64,000 nucleotides of DNA from Paramecium pentaurelia (taxonomy: Eukaryota; Ciliophora; Oligohymenophorea; Peniculida; Parameciidae), in contig CAJJDO010000023.1 of assembly GCA_905183005.1 (NCBI GenBank), positions 143,566-207,565 on the forward strand, read 5' to 3'. Below the pieces are notes generated by a model. The model was not told the DNA's origin. It made no database searches and saw nothing but the letters and a program-made list of their open reading frames with translations. Shown here in pieces: positions 36,802 through 48,855 of this stretch. The position numbers were made by a program, and so were the translations under genes. The first letter of the stretch is position 1; each line of letters starts with the position of its first letter.

Positions 36802-39800
36802 TCAATTAAGTTTACGTTTACTTTTTAATTTTGGTTCATTTTCATCAATATTATTACTATTACCATCATCATTTTCTATTTATCTTAATTTTTTAGTTTT
36901 CTTTTATATTTTAGGTAAATCAAGATCATCTTAATACACTTAATTTTACTCAATATCTATTTAATCATCCATTTTAAAATCTAATTCATTCATATCATCT
37001 TATTATTCTTCTAAAATTGGAGATGCTTCAGGTAGATAATAAACTACTTACTTTCTTTCTCTTTAACCTCTACCATATTCTTTAACTTCCTAAACTTCAT
37101 TTTATTTAGATGTAATCCATTCAGGAACTTCATCTTCTTAAATTAATCTATAATTATAATATTGATCATCTTTATTCTCATTAAAATTTTTATATATTAA
37201 TTTTTCTTATTCATATCTTTATCTATCTAATTCATTAAACATCTCAAATTCTTCTTCACTTCTTGCTATCCATTCATTAATTTAAGTATCATCAGGTATC
37301 TCTTCTGCTTCAAACAAATCTACTTTATTTTTTTACCTAAAAAAATCTTATAAACGTTCTCTTCTTTCTTAATCAGTTGATCTTTAATTATATAATCCTG
37401 CTTAAATAATAACTGCATCTAATCCCATCTTATGTTCAGCTTTACTGAGAATATTTCCTTCTATTTATGTAGCAGTAATCAATCTTAATACTCTAACCTC
37501 ATTTTTTTATCCAATTCTATAAGCTCTATCTTAAGCTTATAAATCCATCATTGGATTCCAATCACTATCAAATAAGACAACAGTATCTGCAGATTATAAA
37601 TTTAATCCCAATCCACCAGCTCTAGTACTTAATAAGAAAATATTATAAATTGAATTTTCTTAATTAAATAATTAAATTCTAGATTCTCTATCTTCTGATT
37701 TAGTTGATCCATCCAATCTTAAATATCTCCATCCTCTATACTCAAAAAATGCTTCCATAATATCCATTAATTATGTCATTTAACTAAATATTAATAATCT
37801 ATGTTTAAAGTATAATAATTTAGGAATAATTCTATCTAATAATTCAAATTTTCCACTTGATCTCCAAATTTCATCTGTTACTTTATTCATATCCAAATTT
37901 AACATAAATAAATAAGGATGATTACAAATCTTTCTTAATTACATCATTAAATTTTATAATGCTTAAGATCCACTCTTACCTGATTATTAATCAAATGTCA
38001 TTACTCCTCTTTAATTAATTTAATCATATATTTTCTTTTACCAAGCTGATAATTTTATTTTAATAACATATTCTGTTTTTCTAGGTAATTCTTTCTCAAC
38101 ATCCTTTTTTACTCTTCTTAATAAAAATGGTCTAAGAACTTAATGTAATCTATTAATAATCAATAATTATTCTTCTTCATCTAATTAAATATCTTTCTCA
38201 CTAGCTCCCATAATATTTAAAGGTGTTTAGAACCATTTTTCGAAATCTTCACATGATGAAAATACTTTTGGTAACAAAAAATTTAATAAAGCCCATAATT
38301 CAGCAATATTATTTTATAATGGAGTACCTGTAAGTAATAATCTTCTTTCACTTTAATATTATTAACCTAAAATCATTGCAAATTTGCTTCTTGAATTCTT
38401 CATTCTATGTCCTTCATCAACAATTATATATTTCCATTCATATTTTGATAAAGTTAACTTGTCTTTTAGAACATATTCATAAGTAGTAAGACATATGTTC
38501 CATTTAGTTGTTCTCATTTATTTTGATATTTCCTTTCTTATTTAAGGAGATCCTTTATAAGTAATTTTTTTAATAGATGGAGCCCATTTCTCAAATTCAT
38601 TAGACCAATTACTTAAAGTTGATAAAGGTACAATAATAAAATATGGTCCAAAATTCTTCTTTGTTTCAATTAAATAACATAATAAAGAAATAGTTTAAAT
38701 AGTTTTACCCAAACCCATTTCATCAGCCAAAATACCATTTAAATTATTATTATACAAACTTACTAACCAATCTAATCCTTATAATTAATATTATTTTAAT
38801 TATCCACCTTCCAATAATAATGGTTATTGTGTTATTACTTCTTTTATTTTATGAGTTATATTATAATATACTTTATTTGCTTAACTTAATTCATATCCCA
38901 AACCATTACTAGAATTCATGTTTTCTATAACTTCATCTTCTTCTGTAATTTCTTCACCTTTTTATATTTTCACTCTTGCACCAATATCTTTTAAAAATTA
39001 ATCTGTTTATCTCAATATAGAAACTACTCTCTCTTTTTTAGCCTCATCCAACTTCTCCAAAACTTAAATATAAGTTTCTAAATTTCCTCTTCTGATATGT
39101 TCCATTCTCATCTATTTATCTCTTTATTATTCTCTTTATTCTAATACAACCTTAAACTAAACACTTCGTTTTCTAGCATGTTTGTATTTTTTTCTATGAA
39201 ATTCCATAAATTCAATCTAATGTGCAAATATTGCTGACATAAATTCTTTTTATTTTATCTTCTTTCTTCTTGCTTATTCATGTCGTATCATACTTAATTC
39301 AAATTTATCTGATAACTTACTCTCAGCTCTTCTTTGAGGCTTATCTCTTCTAAAATAATTTCTATCTAGTAATAATCTTTCTAACATCCTTGATTACAAT
39401 ACTGCTTAATTTTCTTCTTACAACAATGGATTCAAGATAGACTCTTTAACTTTCAAATAAAAATCCTTTGAATTTATAAACAGTAATTCAATTTTCAAAC
39501 TCACATATTTTGGATCATTTTGGTGGGTTTTCTTTAGCTCCTATTCTATATCCTATCTCCTCTTTTCTATATACCCTTGCATTCGTTCACTAAATAAAGA
39601 CATATCCTAAAGAATCATATCAAAGACTATACATCGCAAGTTTGATCCAATTTAAGCTTTGGATATCTGTCTCTAAAAATGGATTTGAGTTCCTCATTTT
39701 TATCAATTTTGTCATGAAAATATTGAATCGAATTCTAGAATATCTTTTCCCTTTCTGTCTCCCACTAGTCCTTACTGTATGGAAACATTAGTTTTTCATT

Positions 39801-39952
39801 TTCTATGTGGTGATTTCTATATGGTTACTTTCAATCTTACCTTTAAACTTGCTTGTAACAAATAATTTACTACCTCAGTTAGTATACTTATTTTTCATCT
39901 TAATTCTTAATAAATATAAATGAATATTTACATAATCTGCTTCTTATTACAT
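36802..39952 (-). CDS. SWI/SNF-type chromatin remodelling ATPase (QLQ-HSA-SNF2)
   Basis: About 1,024 aa after introns at 39607-39632, 39817-39840 and 39906-39931; the main body is one long exon. It begins MQQEADYNQDEKQVYQLRQQ, with a QLQ-like element (LRQQIICYKQV). An HSA-type segment follows (FMEFHRKKYKHARKR). The helicase motors have ADEMGLGKTIQT, DEGHRMKN (the DEGH variant typical of BRM/STH1), GTPLQNN, DGSTKSEDR, STRAGGLGLNLQ and AYRIGQKNEVRVLRL. A post-helicase SnAC-like acidic/aromatic region and a basic tail follow. No bromodomain is seen, unlike animal BRG1. It should use ATP to slide or evict nucleosomes as the motor of a SWI/SNF or RSC-like complex. Confidence 0.93.
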
Positions 39953-40559
39953 TTTTATAGATTTTTTAAAATCTAATGCAAAAATTTTTATATTTTATGT
40001 ATAAATACTGATCATTAAATATAATCAAAATTTTAATCATCTGAGCAAAAATTGCACTGAAAATTTTATGCTTTGATTCTCTAATCTATTAAATATCAAA
40101 TATAAACTTCTATATATCATAAAATAATGTAATAATTTAAAAAAATAACTATTCTTTACTATTATTTAATATTCATATAAATAAATATTCTTCAAAACAC
40201 ACTTGATTATACTTTGGATCATAAGATAAGATTATAAATTTTCTTAACTTAATGATTATATGTATTTACATTTCCAACTTCATAAAATTTATTTTTGAAA
40301 ATATAATTTATATTTTTTTAAATAAATCACTTGTAACGAATGAGGATGAACAATTTTACTTTGTATTAGAATCCTAAATTCAAGCAAGAAAAAAGAAAAC
40401 AACTTCTTTACAATTTTATTTAAGAAATTAATAAAATATATTATTACATAGATTTCTCTCATAATTCTTTCAAATGAATTTTTGATAATTTATTTCTCAA
40501 AAAGATCTTAACTATTATGTTTTAATTAAGAATATTAATATAACAATTCTATTTATTGA
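39953..40559. other. intergenic region
   Basis: About 600 bp, AT-rich, upstream of the SWI/SNF gene and downstream of the next minus-strand gene. I see no coding frame or RNA gene. Confidence 0.5.
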
Positions 40560-42939
40560 TCATAGTTGTTTTTTATGAAAAGGATTACCAGATTTTGATA
40601 CTTCATTGAATAATTTTCCTTTGCTTGCCTTTTTAGAATGATACTTTAACTTATTAAGATTGTTCTCCATTTAAACTTCATTATAATCATGAAATTTAGA
40701 ATTTTTATATTTTTCTTCATTAATAAAATAATCCTATCTTTCCTATTCTTTTTATTTTTCTTTTAACATTTCTTCAAGTATTTTTTAGTTTTCTTCAACT
40801 CTTTTTTTATTACTAAAATCTTTAGTTGCAATTTCACCTAATCTTTATCTGTCTATTTGATTTTATGCTTTTTATGCATTTTTTTTAATTTAAGCCTATA
40901 TTTTTTCTAATTCTAGTTATTATTATAATTATCCAAAAGATTTTAGTTATTCATGATTTTAAGTTTATTTATTATTAATTTATTTGACTTTGTTAAGTTA
41001 AGTTTTCTCTTATCCAATATCCTTAATTGGAATTGATTTTTGTTGATCTAATCTTTTAATTTAATCAAGCCATCTAAGAAATTCTTTATCACTTAATTCT
41101 GCCCTTTTTTTATTTATCATAGTATTAAAGGTTGCATCTTCAATTAATATAGATGCTATTTTATTTTTTTAATTTAATGCTTCTAATTCCTTTTAATTTA
41201 GTTATTATTCACGATTTGGTATCATAAAATTTTACAAAAAAAATTATTATTTATATAATATTCTATGCTTATTTTTATTCATCAAATCTCTATTTTTTTT
41301 ACTTTTTCTCCTAAATCAGGAACTTCTTATGCAATAACTTTAAGTTTATCCTTATTTTATAATAATTCAGCTGTATTCATTTTAGTAGTCTTTTACTTGA
41401 TTTTACTTTGTTTTTCTTAGATTTAACTTTTTAATATATCTGCATGTCTTAAATTTACTTCTTTGATATACTAATGTAAAAATGGGATTTGAATACATCA
41501 AATTTTTTTTTTTCATGATCATTATAATTGTCTAAATCTTATTTCCATATTTCAGCTTATCTTTTATTAAGTTCTTCTTCTTCTTCTTATCTTCTTTTTT
41601 TATCTTCAATTTAAGAATTTAAAAATGATCTTAATTGTTATCTTTAATCTAATTATTTTAACTTTTTCTTTTCTTCTTCAATCTTTTCTCTTTCATTCTA
41701 TTATATAATATTTCTTAGCATTTTATCATCTTCCTATTTAATCAATTCTTTCTAATCTTTAACAACTCCTTCAGCAAACATTCCCATAACTTTTTTCATT
41801 TTATCTTCTCTCTATTTTCTCTCTAATTCTCTTTATTCCTCTAATTAATTCTATAAACTGATATATTATTATTGCATTTAAATTTCTGCTTCTTTTTCTT
41901 ACTTAGCATCCTCAAAAGCTTTTTTTCTATATTCCTCATTTTCTTTCATCATTCTTAGAAAACGCTCTCTTTCTTTGTTTCTTCTATTTAATTACTCTCT
42001 TTATTCTAACTCTAATTCTTCTCTAATTTTTCTCACTAATAAACTATCTAATTCTTTCTCTCTTTTTTATTCAACTTTTCTATTAATAATATAATAATAA
42101 TTATACTTTCTTTACTATTCATCTCTTACTTATTTGTCTCTTTACAATTTTTCATTATATATTTTATTCTTCAAATTATCCTATTTATCTTTCTCTCTTT
42201 AATCATATACATTCAATTAATAATGATGCAACTTTACATAAGCATCTTCATCTTAAACTTCTTCATATTTTTTATTTTATTTCTCATTTAATTATCTATC
42301 CAATTCTGATTTGATCTTCTTCTTAAATTCTTATTTTCTTATGAGCTCAAGTTCTTTTTCTTTTTTGAATAATTCAGTATCAAATTTAACTAATGTTGCC
42401 CATTCATCATCTTCATCTCCTTCCATCATATAGACTGATTTAGGTGCCTTGTTAATAAATACTTTATACCTTTGAAGATGTTTCTGAATAGTAATCTTGA
42501 TGTTATTATGGAGCTTATTACATTTATTAATTTGATTTCCTTGATTAACTACTTGGAGGTTTTTATTATGGAATCTATTACAATTATTGTTATTGTGTGA
42601 CTAAAAAATACAACATTATTATACCTTATGATTCCTTAATTGATTAATCTACTTGAGATTAGGTTGTAGATCCTGCATTTTGAATTGCTTATTAAACTTA
42701 TTGTTTTAAATTTTTCAAAGTAACATCAGTAACTCTAGTTTTTGAGAAATATTCATTCACAATATTGGTGATAATCTACTCTCTAAATTGTAAGTTACTT
42801 ATATTTTATTTTTGTTATTCTTTCCAAAATCTTTTATAAATCTTTCCAAAACAGTCTATTTGAGTTGCTCTCTTTATTATTAAATTAGAGCTTTATCAAT
42901 GCTTTCCTTTTTCTTAGACTCATTTGTCACAGTACTCAT
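40560..42939 (-). CDS. Long coiled-coil protein (trichohyalin-plectin-homology-like)
   Basis: About 780 aa. Starts MSTVTNESKKKESIDKAL and ends GNPFHKKQL-stop. Most of the protein is highly charged E/K/R/Q coiled coil with stretches such as ERERFLRMMKENEEYRKKAF and QRDKQVRDEQQRKYNYYY, similar in style to TPH-domain ciliary proteins. An N-terminal helical domain of about 80 aa precedes a Gln/Asn-rich linker. At least two introns are needed (a 20-nt one near 42,790 and a 24-nt one near 42,600), and my exon total is not yet a multiple of three, so one junction is missed. A structural axonemal or basal-body role is plausible but inferred. Confidence 0.7.
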
Positions 42940-43013
42940 GATATTTATATAATAAAAATTAATTAAAAACCATTCCTTAATATATTTGTATTTAATCAAT
43001 TAAAGCGCCAATA

Positions 43014-43719
43014 ATGGAGAAATAAAAAAGAAAGAAACATGGAGCACACAATGAATCCAAGAGTTTATGGAATTATACATTATCTCCAGGTTGGTCTTAG
43101 GAAGAAGTCAAAATACTTAAACTTGCATTACAGAAATTTGGTATTGGTAAATGGAGAAGCATCATATAATCAGAATGTTTACCAGATAAATCAATTGGAT
43201 AGATTTATATATAAACTTAGAGAATGCTTGGATAATAATCATTGGGAGATTTTATGGGTATTCAATTATATATAATCATAATATAGGATTGTAGATTGAT
43301 TTAGAAAAGGTTTGGATAGATAATAATTAAAAAAAAGGAGTAATGAGAAAGAATGGATGTGTAATTAATACAGGCGATAATCCAAATAAAGAAGAAAGGA
43401 AGCAAAGAATTGAAGAAAATAGATAAAAGTACTCCATAACTTAAGAGGAAGTAAGATTATATAAATATTATTTGAGATTAATAAAATTAAATTACCACGT
43501 TTCAAGAATGATTGTGTTGCTAAATATTTTACAATTTAAGAAATTGAAAATGATTAATTTACAACTATAGAAAAATTATAACATTTTGTGAATTTGGAAG
43601 TAGAAATTGATAAAAAAGTCAAGAAAATTTAATTTATGAAATCCCATACTAATGGAAATAGCAATTTAAATGGTAATGGCAATCATATTCAAAATAATCA
43701 CTTAGATGAATAAAAATGA
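43014..43719 (+). CDS. Myb/SANT-domain protein
   Basis: 216 aa after introns at 43258-43286 (29 nt) and about 43,451-43,476 (26 nt). The N-terminal part has a single Myb/SANT-type repeat: GWSQEEVKILKLALQKFGIG, KWRSIIQSECLPDKSIGQIY with the spaced Trp/aromatic core, followed by a conserved-looking QIDLEKVWIDN stretch and a glycine/asparagine tail. Such domains bind DNA or histone tails. The protein is small and has no other domain. The start ATG lies 74 bp from the divergent coiled-coil gene start, so the two probably share a bidirectional promoter. Confidence 0.75.
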
Positions 43720-43891
43720 TTAGTTTTAATTTTGTTTATTAAGAGTAAATTAATAATAATATTAAAGATTTAATTATAATTTAGATAAGGTATATTCATT
43801 TTTATAATGATATAAGACCATTTTTATAAAAAAATTGTATAATTAATTAAATATAGATAGTTATCTTTAAGAAAACTTATTTTTAAAGTTT

Positions 43892-44209
43892 ATGAATTAT
43901 TAAAAATTTCGTTAAAATGTAGATTTCTACTTAAAGCCTCATAAAGAAAAACTGGAAAGTCCAAAAGAAAAATCATTTGTATCTCCAATTAGGATAAAAA
44001 CCTAATTTAGTAATTAAGAATCAGGAAACAAATAGAAACCAATTCCAATTTCAAATATGATGGAGAGGATTAATAGAGTTATTTTAGATTAGAGAGTCAA
44101 ATCTCCTATAACTACTTAGAGGAAAGTAGAATAATAAAATAAGGAAAATCATATGGAATGTTTTTTAAAGAGACAGGGTTGTTTAACCAATTATTATAAA
44201 TAAAAATGA
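43892..44209 (+). CDS. Small unrecognised basic protein
   Basis: An uninterrupted 105-codon reading in the ciliate code (begins MNYQKFRQNVDFYLKPHKEK, ends LTNYYKQK). It is basic and Lys/Gln-rich with no transmembrane segment. It uses many TAA/TAG codons, so it would be invisible to standard-code gene finding. No family recognised. It converges with the next gene (26 bp between stops). Support comes from open length, composition and a clean start, so it could still be spurious. Confidence 0.5.
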
Positions 44210-44235
44210 GTGCATTATTTATATATATATATTAA

Positions 44236-45519
44236 TCAACTATTAATTTTACTTTTATAGAATTGAAGTTCTTATTTTGTTAATTAAATTCGTTTTCCTG
44301 TATCATCAATTAAAGGATGTCCATCTTAACTAAGAATAAATCCATTTTCATCTACTTAATACATTAATTCTTCATCTTCATCATCATTTTCATGTATAGT
44401 TGACATTCTTTAGGCTAAAATTTAAGTTTAAATTTTACATTTTAATTGATCAAATTCTTCTTTAGTAATTTATAAATTATTTGGATCATGTACATTAATA
44501 TTATCCAAACTATCAATCATCATTTGTTCATTCAATGCTTTTATAGGTGAATCTTCATTAATTTAATTATTTGATTAAATTTTAGTTTTTTAAGTCATAA
44601 ATTATTAAGTGATAGATGTCTAAACAATTTATTATTAGGGTTATGATTAATGTGATTTATTTTATTTAATATTATGAATATTTGTGATATCAGTAAGAGG
44701 ATGATCTGATGATATGTATTCAATTTCATGAATTTCACTATTTGAATCTTTACTAGAATTTAATATTGAACTCAAATGATCAGGTATTTTTCGATTTATC
44801 AAATAATCATTTACTTATTTATTGAATTACTCATATTTCTTAATATATTAATCATAATTATCTAAGGAATTACGTTAAGGTATGTGTTTTTTATATTAAT
44901 ATTCTTCTGTTTCATTTTCTTTTCCTCTATAAGATTATTATAATTTATCAGACTATTTGCTAGTTGATAAATTAATTTAATAGAGTTAAGATTTCAATTT
45001 CTCTATTTAAACTTGCAAAGCTTTGAAATCAGTTTATTCTTGTTTTTGTATTTTATGAATCATTTCTCTACAAGTTTAAGTAATTTAAAAATTGAGTTGT
45101 TCTTTTATTTAATTGAATTATGATTCAATATTAACAGATTCTTTTTTTTTTTCTTATTGTAACTATTATTATTAGATTATAAGTTATTATTATTAATGCA
45201 TATAATCGATTTATTTATTTTATTATTCGAATAATTTTAGCATTTCTTCTCTTTAATTTCTAAGAGCATTATCTATATATAATTGTAAAGAATTAGAGTT
45301 TTAATTAGGTCTTATATTTGGTTAGGACTACATAACTGGAACCACAGGTGATTTACTTGAATTAGCATCAGGCTGACTCATTAATCTTAAACTCTAAAAT
45401 CCCTTTGGACAAATTTATTAATAAGAAATTTGATTGTTATTATCTCTTTCTCTTGATATTTATCTTGGTTCATTATCTAATTTTAAATGGTGGATTCTTA
45501 CAATTTTGTAATTAGACAT
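44236..45519 (-). CDS. Unrecognised coiled-coil, Gln-rich protein
   Basis: About 427 aa if uninterrupted (1,284 bp is a whole number of codons). Begins MSNYKIVRIHHLKLDNEPRQ; ends TKQELQFYKSKINS. The centre has a coiled coil with many TAA Gln codons (QREEMLKLFEQQNKQIDYMH, QQEKKKESVNIESQF). The C-terminal segment reads VDENGFILSQDGHPLIDD then TGKRIQLTKQEL, which looks like a short conserved motif of unknown family. Ser-rich parts could be phosphorylated. No function can be named; a cytoskeletal role is only a guess from composition. Confidence 0.6.
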
Positions 45520-45747
45520 ATTAAATAGGATGTGTGGATGGAGTAACTTAAAGGAATTAAAATCTATTAGAATGTTCTAATTTAATAATTAATTATACAT
45601 GAGATTATATTATTGCGTTGAATAGGACTTTATGGAGCTGGAGAAAGTCTACGCTGTTAATTCATTAATAGTAAATTAAAATTTGAAATTATTAATTATA
45701 GTATATTCATAAAAACCTATTAATGATGTTTGCATTTAATTAATTTA

Positions 45748-46642
45748 ATGAGGATTTTAATAAACAATGATCAAGATAAGAATTGTAAATAATATCCAAG
45801 ATTAATTGCTAAAGACAGTTCAGAAAACCAATAAGTCAAATTCTAAAAAATTGAATTTTACAATAAATTACATAAGTAAGTAAAACCAAGTGTAGTCTTG
45901 AAATCTTTACATAAAACCAATAATGAAATTCATAGTTATTAATTAATTAAGATTTCACATGATTTGCAAAGACAAAGAAGAAAAAGCTACAATGAAGGCT
46001 CGATTTCATAAAAAATTGTAAGTGATTTATTTTATTCTAAAGTTGAATATAGATATTAAATACCCTAGAACTATTATATAATAGCATCAATTTCTAGATA
46101 GAGTCAAAGATCTTAGAAGAAGAGCAATATAAGGTAGAATGAAAACGAAATTTCAGAAATCGTTTAAGAAGATAGATACACCAAATACAAGCCAATTCCA
46201 TCCTTTGAATCATTCTAATTCTAATAGGGATTCACATTATGATAGCATGTAGGATATCAAAGTTCTAAGGACTTTTACCAAGGATCGCACTTACTACTAA
46301 CGACCATTGGAAAAAAAATGTTCTGATTTGATATCAGACTCCCCTAGTGAACCTAGTATTTAATTACAGTAAACAAGAAAACATATAGTTTTTGCACCTA
46401 AATAAAAACAGTATGTTTTACTTTAATTAAATAAATACAAACATAAACCTTATGAATAAATTAAACGAGATTCCATCATAAAATTTCTATCAGAAACAAA
46501 GGAAACTCGAATTTATACAGCTCCTTAGACAGCACCCCTATTTTAACATAGACTTCAACCTTATTTCGCTATTTAAAAGAAAGTTAATCTAAAAAAATCT
46601 AGCTTCACATCTTCTTCATAAAGAGTAAAAACAATAATGTGA
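45748..46642 (+). CDS. Unrecognised basic protein
   Basis: 289 aa after a 25-nt intron near 46,018-46,042. Starts MRILINNDQDKNCKQYPRLI. Very basic (Lys/Arg/Gln), predicted largely disordered, with short conserved-looking blocks such as KIKYPRTIIQQHQFLDRV-like and SETKETRIYTAPQTAPLF. No domain recognised. It converges with the next minus-strand gene; the stops are 45 bp apart. An earlier in-frame ATG is not available because of upstream TGA codons. Confidence 0.55.
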
Positions 46643-46687
46643 TGAAATTTGTTTGATGATAAATATATATATATATATAAATTAGTA

Positions 46688-47549
46688 TCAATTATAATGA
46701 CTTCTACTTGTTTTGCTACCAACAATATGTTTAGTTCTTTATTTAACATTCACATATCCACAAGTTCTAGAATTTTATATATTATTATTAATACTTAATG
46801 CTATCTAAAGAATTTCTATTGGATGCAATAGAATTTCGATCACAAGTAGTAATTACTTTATCAAATTTTTCAATAAAACTTTATTTTACACTACTACATG
46901 TTATCTTATCAAGATTTCTTAAACTAGTCTTTTTAGCAGAATCATGCTATTTTATCTCTCTATAATAATTAATAATTTCATCTTAAGTGCATTAAATAAG
47001 ATTTAACTAATTATTTGATAGTTCAAACTCTTCATCAGAGATAGAACATTGCTTTTTGAAGATTTCTTAATATTTAATTCTTGAATCTATTTAATTAATA
47101 CCTTTTTGTTTCTTCCAATTATTCTTTAGCTTGCATATCAAATTTAATTAAATAATCTTAGATGTTATTTTTTATGATCTGTCTATATTTATCTAAATTT
47201 CTATCAATATGAGAATCTCTTAAAGCAGTGCTTTGATATTTATCTGACCAAAACTCAGTACAATGAATGCGACCATTATTAATCAAAGTCACTTTATGTT
47301 GTTAAGGTTTTAAAGGCTCAAATTTATGTTTTCTATATATTGCAATAGTATCCTTTCTATCTTCTAAGGCTTTGTCTTTCAGTAGAAACTGCAAATAGAA
47401 ATATAATATTAAACCGGTAATGAAAGCATCATATTGAAATTTATTTTTCGTTTATTAGCTAACTACTGTAAAGTATATTATTCAATAGGAGGCAGCATGC
47501 TTAGCTGTGATTTCATGATCTCAGGATGAGAATTAAAATCGTCTTACAT
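46688..47549 (-). CDS. Unrecognised protein
   Basis: 261 aa after three introns (26 nt near 47,390-47,415 starting GTTTAA, 22 nt near 47,085, 28 nt near 46,785). Starts MQDDFNSHPEIMKSQLSMLP. The centre reads RIHCTEFWSDKYQSTALRDS followed by HIDRNLDKYRQI, and a helical Gln-rich region follows. The C-terminus is basic (KTSRSHYN). No known domain seen. Charged helical composition and Ser/Asn-rich tail resemble cytoskeleton-associated ciliate proteins, which is weak evidence. Confidence 0.55.
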
Positions 47550-47716
47550 GTATAAATTTAATATTATAAAAAAATGAAAGTCTAAAATAATAAAATTGCA
47601 AGATATATCTATTATTTGATGAGTTTAATGGTTGACAAATATATATATATTAAAATGATTTAATTGGAAATGAATATGAATTTTAATATTATTTAAAATA
47701 AAATTATCAGAATAGA

Positions 47717-48553
47717 ATGGAAATTGGAGTTTAAAAATAAACATAAGAGGAAAAGTAAGTATAACCAGAGCAATTTAATAAACTTGATGATAGTGGTGAT
47801 AAAAAGTCAACAGGATATTGTGGATTTCTAACAGTAGAGTAATACAATAATTCTAAAATAGATATTATACTCCTTATTTCAATGTTACAGAAACAGATGT
47901 AATTCAAAGAATTTAAGCTACATTCCTTCCTTTCAGACCAGATTTTCTTAATATAACTAAAGATAATCCAGATTTGTAATATATATTGATTTAATTTACT
48001 AGATGGGGACCAATATGGATCAATGCTACTTTAATTTTCCTGATTACAGCTATAGCTAATTTGAGATAAATAGATTAAGAAAAAGAGAACCAATAATTTG
48101 ACGTTGGTTATGTTCCTTAAGCAACAGCTTTGTTATACATAATTGCATTTGGAACTCCAGCTATCTTAGCAATTGTAATGAAGATCTTAGGAGTTGACTT
48201 AAGTTTCTTCTAAACTATTTGTTTATATGGTTACTCCATGTCAACATTGTTGCCCATCACAATTCTATGTTATTTTTAGAATGAATTGTTTTTGTGGTTA
48301 ATTATTGTATATGGAGTTGGAAATTCAATATTATTCTTAATTTTCAATTTGAAAGAGTAACAATAAATACAATAATATTATTAGAGAATTAGATAAATTA
48401 TAGATTCAGAAGAAGTATATCATAATAGGCATTGTAGTTATAATGCAATTGTCTCTCTACTTATTTTATAAATTGGTCTTCTTTTCTTATGTATCAGAAG
48501 GAAAAGTAGAAGCCAAAGTTGCTTCATCAGATTCAAAAATACCAGGAAATTGA
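47717..48553 (+). CDS. YIPF1/2-type Yip1-family Golgi membrane protein
   Basis: 252 aa after introns of 23, 27 and 28 nt (the first just after GTAGA near 47,838). The protein has a Q-rich N-terminal cytosolic part with KLDDSGDKKSTGYCGFLTVE, then the Yip1 signature YYTPYFNVTETDVIQRI and FLPFRPDFLN ... NPDLWGPIWINATLIFLITA. Five hydrophobic segments follow, including TALLYIIAFGTPAILAIVM and FFQTICLYGYSMSTLLPITI. Yip1-domain proteins bind Rab GTPases and act in ER-Golgi traffic; the DLYGP/WG motif and length match YIPF1/2 more than YIP1A. Expected location: Golgi membrane. Confidence 0.88.
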
Positions 48554-48855
48554 TTGTTCTAAATTAATATTGTATGATATTATAATAATTCAATTCTTTA
48601 TTCCTTTAAATTTGTATATCTAAACATTTTATTATTAGAGCAATTATATCTTATTGTATCCTATAAGTATTAATCTTGATTAAAGAAAAAATCAATCTTA
48701 TTGGTTTTTTTTAGTTCATTGCTAATAAAGCAAATAAGAATCTTCAGCATCATAAATAGAGAAAGCATTATTAAGTAATATATCAAAAAGTAATAAATAT
48801 ATGATTAAACTAAGTAAAACGTAATTAAATAAAAAAATTAAAACATAACCTACAA
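48554..48855. other. intergenic region
   Basis: About 300 bp of AT-rich spacer between tandem genes; nothing recognised. Confidence 0.5.
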
